This document shows, in pieces, positions 47,109-56,930 of a DNA stretch of 64,000 bases (positions within the stretch are counted from its first letter, which is position 1; every line of letters begins with the position of its first letter). The DNA comes from Numidum massiliense. GTDB taxonomy: Bacteria > Bacillota > Bacilli > Thermoactinomycetales > Novibacillaceae. The position numbers were made by a program, and so were the translations under genes. The DNA is taken from assembly GCF_001375555.1 (NCBI RefSeq), contig NZ_CTDZ01000009.1:2845758-2909757 (forward strand), written 5' to 3'. The notes beneath the pieces were generated by a model. It made no database searches, had not been told where the DNA came from, and was given only the letters and a program-made list of their open reading frames with translations.

Positions 47109-48512
47109 TTACGACGAAAGATCTTCGTATATTTCTGTCGGATACACCCCGTCGAAACACGCGAGACAGTGCCCGCGGTTCACCTCATCCGCCGGTCGTC
47201 CGACTGCCTCCAGCAACCCGTTCAGCGAGAGGAACGCCAAGCTGTCTGCACCGATCAATTGGCGGATGTTTTGCGGCGAGTGGTTCGCCGCAATTAATCC
47301 GTTGCGGTCTGCCGTGTCGATGCCGTAAAAACACGGGTTTTTTACCGGCGGCGAACTGATGCGGACGTGTACTTCCGTTGCGCCAACTTGCCTGAGTAGC
47401 TTGACGATGCGCTTAATCGTCGTCCCGCGGACGATCGAGTCGTCAATTAAGACGACCCGTTGTCCTTCCACGACGCGGCGCACCGCACTGAGCTTCATTT
47501 TTACGCCTTGCTCGCGCAACTGTTGGCTCGGCTGAATGAATGTCCGCGCGATGTAGCGGTTTTTAATTAACCCTAATTCATAAGGGTATCCAGCGGCTTC
47601 CGCATAACCGATCGCAGCGGATATGCTCGAATCGGGGACTCCAGAAACGACGTCCGCTTCGACTGGCGCTTCCACGAACAACTGTTTGCCGAGCCGCTTG
47701 CGCACGCTGTGCACGTTTTGCCCATCGATGTCGCTGTCAGGACGCGCAAAGTAAATGTACTCAAACGTGCAAACAGCGCGCCGCGTCTGTCCGGTGAGAC
47801 GGTCGACGTGCATGCCGTCGCCGTCTAAGACGAGCAGTTCCCCTGGCGCCACTTCCCGCACGTACTCGGCCCCGATGGCATCAAACGCACACGTCTCGGA
47901 GGCGAACACGTAACTGTCGCCTAACTTGCCGATCGACAGCGGACGAATGCCGTGCGGGTCGAGAGCGGCGATGAGGCAATCTTTCGTCATGATCAAAAAG
48001 GCGTACGCCCCTTTTACCATGCGCAGCGATTCCTTCACCACTTGCTTCAGCTCGCTGTAGCCGGAACGAGCAATCAAGTGGGCAATCACTTCGGTGTCAC
48101 TCGTCGTCTGAAAAATTGAACCCATCCGCTCCAACTGATGTTTAATTTGCGACGCATTGACGAGGCTGCCGTTCATTGCAAGCGCCAACTCACCGTCATG
48201 GTAGTTAAACAACAGTGGCTGCACGTTCGCCGGCGACCGTTCGTCGCGCGTCGAATAGCGCACGTGCCCAATCGCCATGTGACCTGATAGCTTTTGCAGG
48301 GCTTCGGCGTCAAACACTTCCGTCACTAACCCCGTGTCGCGATGAGCCGTAAAGCGATGCCCGTCTGAACTGACGATCCCACAACTTTCTTGGCCGCGGT
48401 GCTGCAGCGCGTGTAAGCCATAGTATGTCAGCTGCACCGCGTCTTCGTGCCCGAACACGCCAAACACACCGCACTCTTCGTTTAGTTCGTCGATGATCGG
48501 CTCAACTGACAT
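47109..48512 (-). CDS. purF: Amidophosphoribosyltransferase
   Basis: 467 residues from ATG at 48512 (GGGAGGG nine bases upstream), overlapping the purL end by 31 bases. An 11-13 residue leader precedes the nucleophile Cys in EECGVFGVFGHEDA; it is probably cleaved as in B. subtilis. Glutaminase domain HALQHRGQES, MAIGHVRYST; transferase domain with PRPP loop VLIDDSIVRGTT. C-x-C cluster residues near the end (HCLACFDGVYPTE) fit the iron-sulfur-type Bacillus enzyme. First committed step of purine synthesis. Confidence 0.96.
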   Translation of the reverse strand: MSVEPIIDELNEECGVFGVFGHEDAVQLTYYGLHALQHRGQESCGIVSSDGHRFTAHRDTGLVTEVFDAEALQKLSGHMAIGHVRYSTRDERSPANVQPLLFNYHDGELALAMNGSLVNASQIKHQLERMGSIFQTTSDTEVIAHLIARSGYSELKQVVKESLRMVKGAYAFLIMTKDCLIAALDPHGIRPLSIGKLGDSYVFASETCAFDAIGAEYVREVAPGELLVLDGDGMHVDRLTGQTRRAVCTFEYIYFARPDSDIDGQNVHSVRKRLGKQLFVEAPVEADVVSGVPDSSISAAIGYAEAAGYPYELGLIKNRYIARTFIQPSQQLREQGVKMKLSAVRRVVEGQRVVLIDDSIVRGTTIKRIVKLLRQVGATEVHVRISSPPVKNPCFYGIDTADRNGLIAANHSPQNIRQLIGADSLAFLSLNGLLEAVGRPADEVNRGHCLACFDGVYPTEIYEDLSS

Positions 48513-50839
48513 GCTAGCGTTCCCTCCCACACATGTTTCAACTCGCTGACGTCTTCACGTACGACGACGTTGTCGTTAACGGCTATTTGTAGCGGAGTCC
48601 CCGCCACTGTCACCTTACCGATCACCGCACACGACGCACCGTGCACCTTCGCGATCTTCTGCACGTCGTCTAACTGTGCCTCGTTCACCGCGAGCAACAC
48701 GCGCGACTGACTTTCACTGAACAGGACGTCCGTCGCCGACAGTTCCGTTTGCAATATGACGTCGGCACCGTAACCACCCGCGAAACACGCCTCGCAGAGG
48801 GCAACGGCGAGTCCGCCTTCCGATAAATCGTGCGCCGCTTGCACGTGTCCAGCGCGAATCATCGCTAAGGTAGCCTGCTGCACAGCTCGCTCCCGCGCCA
48901 AGTCGAGCCTAGGCGGTCGCCCAGACGGCTCTCCTTCCCGCACGTGTTGCCACACACTGCCGCCGAGCTCCGCGTACGTTTCGCCGAGCAAGACGAGCAC
49001 GTCTCCCGCTTGCTTAAAGGCGTGTGTCGTCGTATGTGCCACGTCGTCGATCAACCCGACCATGCCGATGACTGGCGTGGGGTAAATCGCTTTGCCGCCC
49101 GTCTCGTTGTATAGGCTGACGTTGCCGCTGACGACAGGCGTTTCTAAGCTGCGACACGCGTCACTAATGCCGCGGACACTTTGCTCAAGTTGCCAATAAA
49201 TGTCTGGTTTCTCCGGATTGCCGTAGTTCAAGTTGTCGGTTACGGCGAGTGGTTCCGCCCCGGAACAGACGACGTTGCGCGCCGCCTCGGCGACGGCAAT
49301 CGCTCCCCCTGTGTACGGATCGAGGTACACGTAGCGCCCGTTGCCATCCGTCGTCATCGCCAGCGCTTTTTTCGTGCCAGTAATCTGTACAACGCCCGCA
49401 TTCGCACCTGGTCCGACAACGACATCAGCATGTACGCTGTCGGTTGGTGCTTGATCGCAGACTTCAGCGCCGTTGCCTCTGTACGCGACATCCGTATCCG
49501 CACATCCACAGCTGTTTTCCACTGGTGAAGCCCCTGCTACTGACGCTACAAATTGCTCGTACACCACGCGCTTACTCGCTGCGTTCGGCGACTGTAGTAC
49601 CTGCCGCAACGCCGCACCAACGTCGTCCGTCTGCAACGTCGCACCCGCTTCGCGTACACCGTTTTGCGCATAGTCATCCGGTTCGCGCGCCGCACGGGTA
49701 TACTCCGGCGCCTCGTCAACTAACGCCCGTACCGGGACGTCACACACTTCTTTTCCGCGGTGACGTAAGCGCAGACACTCGTCATCCGTCACGCGGCCGA
49801 CGACGGCCATCGGTACGCCCCACTTGTCGGCGACGGCGCGAACGTCGTCTTCCCGGCCTGCCGCCACAACGATGAGCATCCGCTCTTGCGACTCGGACAA
49901 CATCAGTTCATACGCGCTCATGTCATTTTCCCGCTGCGGTACTTGGTCGAGGTCCAACTCAATGCCGTTCCCTGCCTTTGCCGCCATTTCCGCACTCGAA
50001 CTCGTCAATCCAGCTGCACCCATGTCTTGAATGCCCTCGACGATGCCTTGGGCGATCAGTTCCAAACACGCTTCCATGACCCGCTTCTCCATGAACGGGT
50101 CACCTTTCGGCACGACCGGCTGTTCCGCATCTGTATCGTCCGCCAGCTCTTCTGAAGCAAACGTCGCCCCGTGAATGCCGTCGCGCCCGGTACTTGGCCC
50201 TAAATAAATGACCGGGTTGCCGACGCCAGCAGCGACACCTTGCTGGATGTGCTTATGCTCGAGCACACCGACGCACATCGCGTTGACGAGCGGATTCCCG
50301 CGGTATGCCTCGTCAAATAGGACTTCGCCGCCGACTGTCGACACGTCGATGCCCCTGCCGTATGCGGCCATCCCCTTAATCGCCTCGGTTAACAACTCCC
50401 GAACCCGTTCGTCAGACAGCGGTCCGAAGCGTAGCGAGTTCAACAGGGCGACCGGCCGTGCCCCCATGGAAAACACGTCGCGCACAATACCGCCGACACC
50501 CGTCGCCGCGCCGTCGAACGGCGCCACAGCGGACGGGTGATTGTGACTTTCAATTTTGAAGACGACGGCCTGTCCGTCGCCGATGTCGACGATGCCAGCC
50601 CCTTCTCCCGGCCCTTGCAACACGCGTGCTCCCGTTGTAGGAAAAAGCCGTAACACCCGCTTGGAATTTTTGTAACTGCAATGTTCCGACCACATGACAC
50701 TGAAAATGCCCGTTTCGACATAATTCGGCTCGCGGCCTAACGCGTGGCAAACTTTCGCGTACTCTTCTTCGGAAAGCCCCATCGTTTCATACAATTTGCC
50801 CTCAGCAATTTCGCGCGCTGTCGGTTCTCCCTTGTGCAC
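48482..50839 (-). CDS. purL: FGAM synthase large subunit, small-type PurL
   Basis: 785 residues, the PurS/PurQ-dependent form, with no C-terminal glutaminase. Motifs: GIFSVMWSEHCSYKNSKRVL, VFKIESHNHPSAVAPFDGAA, GDPFMEKRVMEACLEL, GAAGLTSSSAEMA, DLSEGGLAVALCEACF. It converts FGAR to FGAM. About 33 extra residues (Cys, Asp, Ala-rich, from GASPVENSCGCADTDVAYRG) interrupt the usual junction between YEQFVASVA and VVVGPGANAGVV. purS and purQ, which normally lie directly before it, are absent. Confidence 0.95.
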   Translation of the reverse strand: MHKGEPTAREIAEGKLYETMGLSEEEYAKVCHALGREPNYVETGIFSVMWSEHCSYKNSKRVLRLFPTTGARVLQGPGEGAGIVDIGDGQAVVFKIESHNHPSAVAPFDGAATGVGGIVRDVFSMGARPVALLNSLRFGPLSDERVRELLTEAIKGMAAYGRGIDVSTVGGEVLFDEAYRGNPLVNAMCVGVLEHKHIQQGVAAGVGNPVIYLGPSTGRDGIHGATFASEELADDTDAEQPVVPKGDPFMEKRVMEACLELIAQGIVEGIQDMGAAGLTSSSAEMAAKAGNGIELDLDQVPQRENDMSAYELMLSESQERMLIVVAAGREDDVRAVADKWGVPMAVVGRVTDDECLRLRHRGKEVCDVPVRALVDEAPEYTRAAREPDDYAQNGVREAGATLQTDDVGAALRQVLQSPNAASKRVVYEQFVASVAGASPVENSCGCADTDVAYRGNGAEVCDQAPTDSVHADVVVGPGANAGVVQITGTKKALAMTTDGNGRYVYLDPYTGGAIAVAEAARNVVCSGAEPLAVTDNLNYGNPEKPDIYWQLEQSVRGISDACRSLETPVVSGNVSLYNETGGKAIYPTPVIGMVGLIDDVAHTTTHAFKQAGDVLVLLGETYAELGGSVWQHVREGEPSGRPPRLDLARERAVQQATLAMIRAGHVQAAHDLSEGGLAVALCEACFAGGYGADVILQTELSATDVLFSESQSRVLLAVNEAQLDDVQKIAKVHGASCAVIGKVTVAGTPLQIAVNDNVVVREDVSELKHVWEGTLACQLSRSSTN

Positions 50840-50906
50840 TGACGTTCCCCTCCTGTGATCGGTCCATAAATGATTTGTTAATTGTTAACTGCTTATTCTC
50901 GATTTT

Positions 50907-51632
50907 TTACTCGGCGGCTACTTCTCCGCCGCCGAGACGCTTGTAAATCTCCTCATACGCCTCGCGCACATTGCCTAGGTCGCGGCGGAAGCGGTCCTTA
51001 TCCAACTTTTTTTTCGTCTCCGCATCCCAAAAACGGCACGTATCCGGCGAAATCTCGTCGGCCAACAGCAACGTTCCGTCCGCCGTCAATCCAAACTCGA
51101 GTTTAAAGTCGACGAGGATCACTTGCCGTTCGCGCAAGTAGCTTATGAGCAAATCGTTCACTTTAAGCGCCATTTGCTTCATTTGTTCTACGTGTTCCGC
51201 CTCGGCTAGCTTAAGCACGGAAATGTGGGAATCGTTAATGAGCGGATCGCCGAGGTCATCGTCTTTGTAGTACGTTTCGACGACGGCGTGGGCGAGTTCC
51301 GTCCCTTCCGCTAACCCGAGTCTTTTCGCCAGCGAACCGGCCGCAATGTTGCGCACGACGACTTCGATCGGCACAATCTTCACGCGCTTTACTAACTGTT
51401 CCGTCGGCGACAATTGGCGCACATAGTGCGTCGGAACACCGTTCTCCGCTAAATAACGAAAAAAAATGTCGCTAATCAGGTTGTTCAATTCCCCTTTGCC
51501 GCTAATTTGGCCGTGTTTTTTCCCGTCAAAAGCGGTCGCATCGTCTTTATACTTAACCCACACGACATCGTCTTCAGCTGTCGCAAAAATTTGCTTCGCT
51601 TTCCCTTCGTACAACAACTCGCCTTTTTCCAT
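50907..51632 (-). CDS. purC: SAICAR synthetase
   Basis: 241 residues from ATG at 51632 (GGAGGGAAACCG before it); the longer frame has no site. KGELLYEGKAKQIFATAED, TAFDGKKHGQISGKGELNN, VVRNIAAGSLAKRLG and DEISPDTCRFWD are diagnostic. Joins aspartate to CAIR. Directly followed, 67 bases on, by purL. Confidence 0.96.
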   Translation of the reverse strand: MEKGELLYEGKAKQIFATAEDDVVWVKYKDDATAFDGKKHGQISGKGELNNLISDIFFRYLAENGVPTHYVRQLSPTEQLVKRVKIVPIEVVVRNIAAGSLAKRLGLAEGTELAHAVVETYYKDDDLGDPLINDSHISVLKLAEAEHVEQMKQMALKVNDLLISYLRERQVILVDFKLEFGLTADGTLLLADEISPDTCRFWDAETKKKLDKDRFRRDLGNVREAYEEIYKRLGGGEVAAE

Positions 51633-51762
51633 CGGTTTCCCTCCGACTCCAAATTTTTTAAACGTCACGCGAGATGGTTGACTACACAAACCGACTATTA
51701 AACGTTTCGCAATGCAACTGCACGGCAACTTTGCGTTTCATAAGAACCGCTCTATAACCGCT

Positions 51763-53058
51763 CTACTCCAACCCTAGCCGTTTAAAAATCGTGTCCACGT
51801 GCTTCAAGTGATAGTTGTAATCAAAACAGTCCGCGATCGCCTCGTCACTGAGTACAGCAGTAATACGGGCGTCGCCTGCGATAAAGTCGCGAAATGGCTG
51901 CTGCTCTTCCCACGCGCGCATCGCGTGGCCTTGGACTAAGTCATACGCTTCTTCGCGCGTCATGCCTGCGTCGATGAGCGCGAGTAAGACGCGTTGCGAG
52001 TAAATGAGCCCGTACGTCCGCTGCATGTTGGCACGCATGTTCTCCGGCAGAACGCGCAAGTTCTCCACGATACCGGCAAAGCGTCGCAACATATAATTGA
52101 GCAAAATCGTCGCATCCGGCAAAATGACCCGCTCGACTGAGGAGTGGGAAATGTCCCGTTCGTGCCACAGCGGCACGTTTTCGTACGCCGATACCATGTG
52201 GCCGCGCAGCAAGCGCGACAGGCCAGTAATGTTTTCTGAGCCGACGGGGTTGCGCTTGTGCGGCATCGCCGACGACCCTTTTTGTCCTTTGGCGAACGCC
52301 TCTTCTACTTCGCGCAGTTCCGTCTTTTGCAACCCGCGTATTTCGACGGCGAACTTCTCTAACGACGTGGCGATGAGCGCCAGTGTCGCCATATACTCCG
52401 CATGGCGGTCGCGCTGCAGCGTCTGTGTCGAAATGGGTGCCGGTTTGAGCCCCAACTTGTCACAGACGTACTGTTCCACCGACGGCGGCGTGTTGGCATA
52501 CGTCCCGACGGCGCCGGAAATTTTCCCGTAACGCACCGTTTCCGCCGCGCGCTGAAACCGCTCGATGTTACGCTGCATCTCCGCATACCAGAGCGCCATC
52601 TTCAGCCCGAACGTCGTCGGTTCAGCGTGTACCCCGTGCGTCCGCCCCATCATCACCGTGTCTTTATGTTCGATCGCCTTCACTTTTAACACTTGTAAAA
52701 AATGCTCTAAGTCGCACTGTAAAATGTCGTTCGCTTGCTTCAACAAAAACGATTGCGCTGTGTCGACGACGTCAGTCGACGTCAACCCGTAGTGCACCCA
52801 TTTAGATTCCGGTCCGAGTGTCTCGGATACAGCGCGCGTAAAAGCGACGACATCGTGGCGCGTCTCCTGTTCGATCGCGTGGATGCGGTCGACGTCAATG
52901 CGCGCCTTTTCCCGAATGAGAGCGACGTCTTCGGCAGGAATTTCCCCGAGTTCGGCCCACGCCTCACAAGCGATAATTTCGACTTCCAACCAAGCGCGGT
53001 AACGGTTTTCTTCCGTCCAAATCGCGCCCATTTCCGGACGCGTATAGCGGTCAATCAT
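51763..53058 (-). CDS. purB: Adenylosuccinate lyase
   Basis: 431 residues from ATG at 53058, overlapping the purE end by eight bases; GAGGG upstream. Fumarase/aspartase fold: [51 protein letters not shown] (catalytic His), and the mobile signature loop [17 protein letters not shown]. Acts twice in purine synthesis, on SAICAR and adenylosuccinate. purK, usually before it, is missing. Confidence 0.96.
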   Translation of the reverse strand: MIDRYTRPEMGAIWTEENRYRAWLEVEIIACEAWAELGEIPAEDVALIREKARIDVDRIHAIEQETRHDVVAFTRAVSETLGPESKWVHYGLTSTDVVDTAQSFLLKQANDILQCDLEHFLQVLKVKAIEHKDTVMMGRTHGVHAEPTTFGLKMALWYAEMQRNIERFQRAAETVRYGKISGAVGTYANTPPSVEQYVCDKLGLKPAPISTQTLQRDRHAEYMATLALIATSLEKFAVEIRGLQKTELREVEEAFAKGQKGSSAMPHKRNPVGSENITGLSRLLRGHMVSAYENVPLWHERDISHSSVERVILPDATILLNYMLRRFAGIVENLRVLPENMRANMQRTYGLIYSQRVLLALIDAGMTREEAYDLVQGHAMRAWEEQQPFRDFIAGDARITAVLSDEAIADCFDYNYHLKHVDTIFKRLGLE

Positions 53059-53560
53059 GTGTGTATCCCTCGATTCCGTCTGCTTGTAACTTCGCGTCTT
53101 TTTGCGCCGCTCGTTCCGCCATTTGCTCGCGGACGCGGGCGAATTGTTGCCGCACGTCGGCATCGTGACTCGCGACGATTTGCGCTGCGAGCAACCCGGC
53201 GTTGTACGCCCCGTTCACCGCAACCGTCGCCACGGGAACGCCTTTCGGCATTTGCACGATCGCGTACAGCGCGTCCGTTCCCCCTAATGCGCTGCCGGCC
53301 AGCGGAACTCCGATGACAGGTAAGTTTGTGAACGCCGCAATGACCCCAGGCAAGTGCGCCGCCATACCTGCCCCGGCAATAATTGCACTAAACCCGCGCG
53401 CTTCCGCTTCCCGCGATAGGTTTGCCGTCTTGTCCGGCGTACGGTGTGCCGAAGAAATGTGCACCTCACTGTCGACACCGCATGCAGTGAGCGCGTCGAC
53501 GGCCTGCTTCATTACTTCTAAATCCGAATCGCTGCCCATGACCACGAGTACTTTCGCCAT
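53051..53560 (-). CDS. purE: N5-carboxyaminoimidazole ribonucleotide mutase
   Basis: 169 residues from ATG at 53560 (AGGGG upstream). [51 protein letters not shown] and [21 protein letters not shown] mark a class I PurE. It converts N5-CAIR to CAIR, a reaction that needs PurK to supply N5-CAIR. First gene of the pur operon behind a guanine riboswitch. The C-terminal tail of about ten residues overlaps purB. Confidence 0.95.
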   Translation of the reverse strand: MAKVLVVMGSDSDLEVMKQAVDALTACGVDSEVHISSAHRTPDKTANLSREAEARGFSAIIAGAGMAAHLPGVIAAFTNLPVIGVPLAGSALGGTDALYAIVQMPKGVPVATVAVNGAYNAGLLAAQIVASHDADVRQQFARVREQMAERAAQKDAKLQADGIEGYTHD

Positions 53561-53596
53561 GAAGATTGCCCCTTTTTCATAAAAATATAATAACGG

Positions 53597-53656
53597 CAAA
53601 AAAATAACCGAACGAGAGATTTTCGACAACGAGAAAAATCTACCGTCCGGTTATAG
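53597..53656 (-). terminator. Riboswitch-linked terminator before purE
   Basis: On the minus strand ATAACCG, ACG and AGATTTT pair in turn with AAAATCT, CGT and CGGTTAT, followed by TTTTTTTGCC. It lies 37 bases before purE and about 180 bases behind the guanine aptamer. Confidence 0.9.
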
Positions 53657-53696
53657 GACTCGGCACGTATCGACAGTGTGATGCTGCCTTAAGCCA

Positions 53697-53723
53697 CTAG
53701 CCTAGCCTAGCCGCTAGCCGCTC
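53697..53723. repeat. CTAGCC repeat in the pur leader
   Basis: CTAGCC/GCTAGCC words recur about five times between the aptamer and the terminator of the pur riboswitch, in the region that should form the alternative pairing. Confidence 0.6.
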
Positions 53724-53837
53724 GCTTAACGCCGCTTTGCACAGCTAAAACATAAAACCACTTCGCGCAAACCGCTTTCTGCAGCTTAGAAACCTGTCGA
53801 CTTTCGCACCGGGCATCCGACCTAGCCGTAACACTTT

Positions 53838-53910
53838 TTCCCGTAGTCCAGGAATTTACGGTTCCCGGGTAGAGACTCTCGAGCCAATTCTCGAGTATAT
53901 ACGAGAGACT
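53838..53910 (-). ncRNA. Guanine riboswitch controlling the pur operon
   Basis: The minus strand shows the purine aptamer: P1 CTCGTA/TACGGG, then TATA, P2 CTCGAGA/CTCGAG-type arms, J2/3 GTCTCTACC, the L3 ACCGTAAAT, and J3/1 GGACTACGGG. The key residue is C (GACTAC), which means guanine, not adenine. Guanine or hypoxanthine should favour termination. Confidence 0.95.
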
Positions 53911-53932
53911 ATGCGTTTTTCAGTTCACTTAC

Positions 53933-53962
53933 AGTCTAACAAATGCGCGATCCCTTTGTCAA
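53933..53962 (-). promoter_or_regulatory. Promoter of the pur operon
   Basis: Minus-strand TTGACA (53962-53957), 18 bases, TAGACT (53938-53933); the start point would lie just ahead of the aptamer. Confidence 0.7.
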
Positions 53963-54103
53963 CGTAGAAACGAACAATTTATAGTTTTTCCTTTATATAG
54001 TTCGTGTCTAGCGAATTAAGAGGGCAAATGAGCGCCCATCTTCCCTTGACTGCCTCGCTGATTGTACACGTTTGTCCCTATAATTTGCGTGAGACGTTCG
54101 CCA

Positions 54104-55354
54104 TTAACGGCGCCTAATGTAAAAATTATCCCGCAGTAAGCGCCAGTTGTTCGGAAACGACTCGCTTATTTCCCAATAACTAACTCCGCGAAGGCCGTAT
54201 TTTTTCACTAAATTAAATTTCTCCTGCATGCTTTTGTCATTTTCAAACCACACGATGTGCTTTTTCCCCCTCCCGTCCGTATAGCGGAAAAACGGCGCCT
54301 GCGCATCCCGGTCGTAATTTACCGTCGCCCCGTATTTCTCCGCGAGTGCCGCTGCTTTTTGCGGTCCGATTCGTTTCGCTGGCGGGCCGCCTTTTTTGTA
54401 GGGCAGTACCCAATCGTAACCGTACAGCGGTGCTCCCATCACAATCTTCTCCCGTGGGATGACTGAGACGGCGTAGTCGAGGACATTTTTTACTTGGCTG
54501 ATCGGCGCTACCGCCATCGGCGGTCCCCCGGTCCATCCCCATTCGTAAGTCATGAGGATGACGAAGTCGACGATGCGCGCGTGAGCACCGTAATCGTGGG
54601 CGCTATACCACGGCCCGGCCTGCTTGCCACTAATTTTTGGCGCAAGCGCCGTCGACACGGGAAAGCCGGCCGCTTTCACTTTAGGGGTAATTGTTTTCAG
54701 AAATTCGGTGTAACGGTCGCGGTCAGAGGCGAAAATGTGTTCAAAATCGATGTTGAGCGCGGCGTACTTTTTACTCTTCATCACTCCGAGGACGTTGTCG
54801 ATCAACCGATTCATCGCCTCCTTATCCGTGAGGATCGCATGGGCCACTTCTTGTGAAAACGTCCCGTCCGCAAAGTTCGTAATGACGAGCATCGGCTTCG
54901 CCTTACTCTGCCGGGTAGCGGCTAAGGCCGTATCATCTTTCAGTGGAATGAGTGACCCGTCTTTTTGCACCCGGTAGCTGAACATCGCGACGTACGTTAA
55001 GTTGTCAGCGACTCCCTTCACGAGCTGCGGCGCTTTCGTCGGACTAGTCGGTTCCAAGTAGCCGATACTGTCGATCGTCGGCTTGTCGCTAGCGATCCGC
55101 GCGCCCTTACCGCCGCGAACCGTTCCTTTACCGACGCGGTTCGTCCCTTTACCGACGCGGTTCGTTCCTTCATCGCCCAGCATTTTCGCCGGTTTTTGTC
55201 CATTACTTTTCACCCGACTTTGACCGCTCGTTTTCGTTTGCCCTGGAGGTGTGGCAGATTGATCGCGTCGCGTCGCCTGTCCCCCCATCCTGCAAGCACC
55301 TAAAAGCATACAAATTAACGCTAACAAAAGCAGTGTTTGCTTCGATCGTTTCAT
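54104..55354 (-). CDS. Glycoside hydrolase family 18 lipoprotein
   Basis: 416 residues. Lipoprotein signal LLLLALICMLLGAC; then a Lys/Gly/Arg-rich linker in which GTNRVGK stands twice and GTVRGGK once (21-bp units, about 55108-55168). GH18 barrel: YAALNIDFEHIFASD holds the catalytic D-x-E end, FVILMTYEWGWTGGPPMAVA and VSYWEISESFPNNW follow. Similar to spore cortex or cell-wall glucosaminidases (YdhD/YaaH type) but without LysM domains. Acts outside the membrane on peptidoglycan-like glycans. Confidence 0.87.
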   Translation of the reverse strand: MKRSKQTLLLLALICMLLGACRMGGQATRRDQSATPPGQTKTSGQSRVKSNGQKPAKMLGDEGTNRVGKGTNRVGKGTVRGGKGARIASDKPTIDSIGYLEPTSPTKAPQLVKGVADNLTYVAMFSYRVQKDGSLIPLKDDTALAATRQSKAKPMLVITNFADGTFSQEVAHAILTDKEAMNRLIDNVLGVMKSKKYAALNIDFEHIFASDRDRYTEFLKTITPKVKAAGFPVSTALAPKISGKQAGPWYSAHDYGAHARIVDFVILMTYEWGWTGGPPMAVAPISQVKNVLDYAVSVIPREKIVMGAPLYGYDWVLPYKKGGPPAKRIGPQKAAALAEKYGATVNYDRDAQAPFFRYTDGRGKKHIVWFENDKSMQEKFNLVKKYGLRGVSYWEISESFPNNWRLLRDNFYIRRR

Positions 55355-55531
55355 GGTGAACCTCCTTTGTCATGTTCAAAATCATTGAATGGTAGGTGTT
55401 TTTAATATGTATCGCGGAAAAAGTTCTATACAGAAAGAACGCTGCAAAGGTCTAGGAGAGGGGAACGTCTTCAAAGGCAGGGGAAAAATTGCTCCTCGGC
55501 AATCACCTGTATAACTTGCGTTTCCATTCGT

Positions 55532-56803
55532 ATGCATTATGATAAAAAAAGGAATATACACACGGATGAAGAGCGAGAATGGAGAGCGAAAACGGTGGAA
55601 AACAATCAATGGAAAAACCGTGAAAACAAAGCAGAGGACGACGAACACCGCACGTCTTTGCCATCAACGACGCCGGGGCCGGAACGAGAGCCGGATCGCA
55701 ATCGCAATGCTGGGCGCCAAAAAGGGTTTTGGAAATGGCTCGGGGGGATCGGCGCGATTATCGTTACCTTTATCACAAAACTAAAATCGCTACTACCACT
55801 ACTGAAACTGGGGAAATTCGGCGGCACGATATGGAGTATGGCACTGATGATCGGCGCTTATGCCACCTTTGCGCCGTGGACGATGGCCATCGGCATAGCG
55901 GTCATGATCTTTATTCACGAAATGGGGCACGTCCTGGCGGCAAGGCGGCTAAATATTCCCGTCTCCGCCCCGACGTTCATCCCCTTTCTCGGCGCATTAA
56001 TCAGTATGAAAAAACAACCGCAAAATGCGCGCGGCGAAGCGTACCTCGCGATGGGCGGTCCCTTACTCGGCACAGTCGGGGCACTCGTCTGTTACGGATT
56101 GGCAGAAGTGACAGGCTACACGCCACTTTACGGCGTGGCCCTGATCGGTTTTTTTCTCAACTTAATTAACTTGTTGCCGATTCACCCGCTGGACGGCGGC
56201 CGCATCGTTACCGCTATCTCGCGCTGGCTGTGGCTCGTCGGACTCATCGGCGGCTTAGCCGTCATCATTTACTTGCGCTCGGTGCTGTTTTTTATCATTT
56301 GGGCCTTGTTCGCCTGGGAACTCGTCAGCACGTTCCTTTTAAAAAGAAAAAGGAACGATTACGTCGATCGCTACCGCAAAACTTTTCCCGATGTGGAAGT
56401 ACAGCGGTTTACGGAAGTGGGGGTCCCCGTGCCAGCAGAACAGCACGTACGCCAGCTCCCTTACACCCAATACTGTGACGTCGCCACGAAACAACAGTTG
56501 CTCGCCGTCGCTTATCCCGGCATCGGGGTGATCGGCCGTTTTCCGTTTGACGAAGCGCAAATTGAAAAAGTGGAGTTAGTAGAGACGAAACAAGCTTCTC
56601 CGACCGACGTACAAATGACAGTGACGATCTACTGCCCGCACAACCCGGACAAATACCCTTCACTCGGTAAAGACGCTTATTACGATGTCCCGTTAAAATC
56701 GCGCATCTTGTTCGGCATCGGCTATTTCGGCCTAGCCGCCTTGCTCGTACTCCTGTTATACGCTGTCAATGTGAGTGCCCAGGCAGGGAACGTCCTGCCT
56801 TAA
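55532..56803 (+). CDS. Site-2 protease-type membrane metalloprotease (M50)
   Basis: 423 residues. A basic, polar N-terminal region of about 60 residues precedes the membrane domain. Zinc motif HEMGHVLAARRL and the second motif NLLPIHPLDGGRI are intact. Six to seven helices, then a cytosolic or external domain with SLGKDAYYDVPLKSR, and a final helix. Site-2 proteases cut within the membrane; the target is unknown. The start codon is uncertain. Confidence 0.85.
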   Translation: MHYDKKRNIHTDEEREWRAKTVENNQWKNRENKAEDDEHRTSLPSTTPGPEREPDRNRNAGRQKGFWKWLGGIGAIIVTFITKLKSLLPLLKLGKFGGTIWSMALMIGAYATFAPWTMAIGIAVMIFIHEMGHVLAARRLNIPVSAPTFIPFLGALISMKKQPQNARGEAYLAMGGPLLGTVGALVCYGLAEVTGYTPLYGVALIGFFLNLINLLPIHPLDGGRIVTAISRWLWLVGLIGGLAVIIYLRSVLFFIIWALFAWELVSTFLLKRKRNDYVDRYRKTFPDVEVQRFTEVGVPVPAEQHVRQLPYTQYCDVATKQQLLAVAYPGIGVIGRFPFDEAQIEKVELVETKQASPTDVQMTVTIYCPHNPDKYPSLGKDAYYDVPLKSRILFGIGYFGLAALLVLLLYAVNVSAQAGNVLP

Positions 56804-56930
56804 AAAGTCCTTTGTCGAACTCGGCTGCGGGACTAGCAGGGTGACGATCCCGCTCGCCGCCAATGACCACGCGCTCGTCGGGGTCGACTAGCGCAACCTC
56901 ACGTGATCACGACGCAAAACGCATGCCCAT

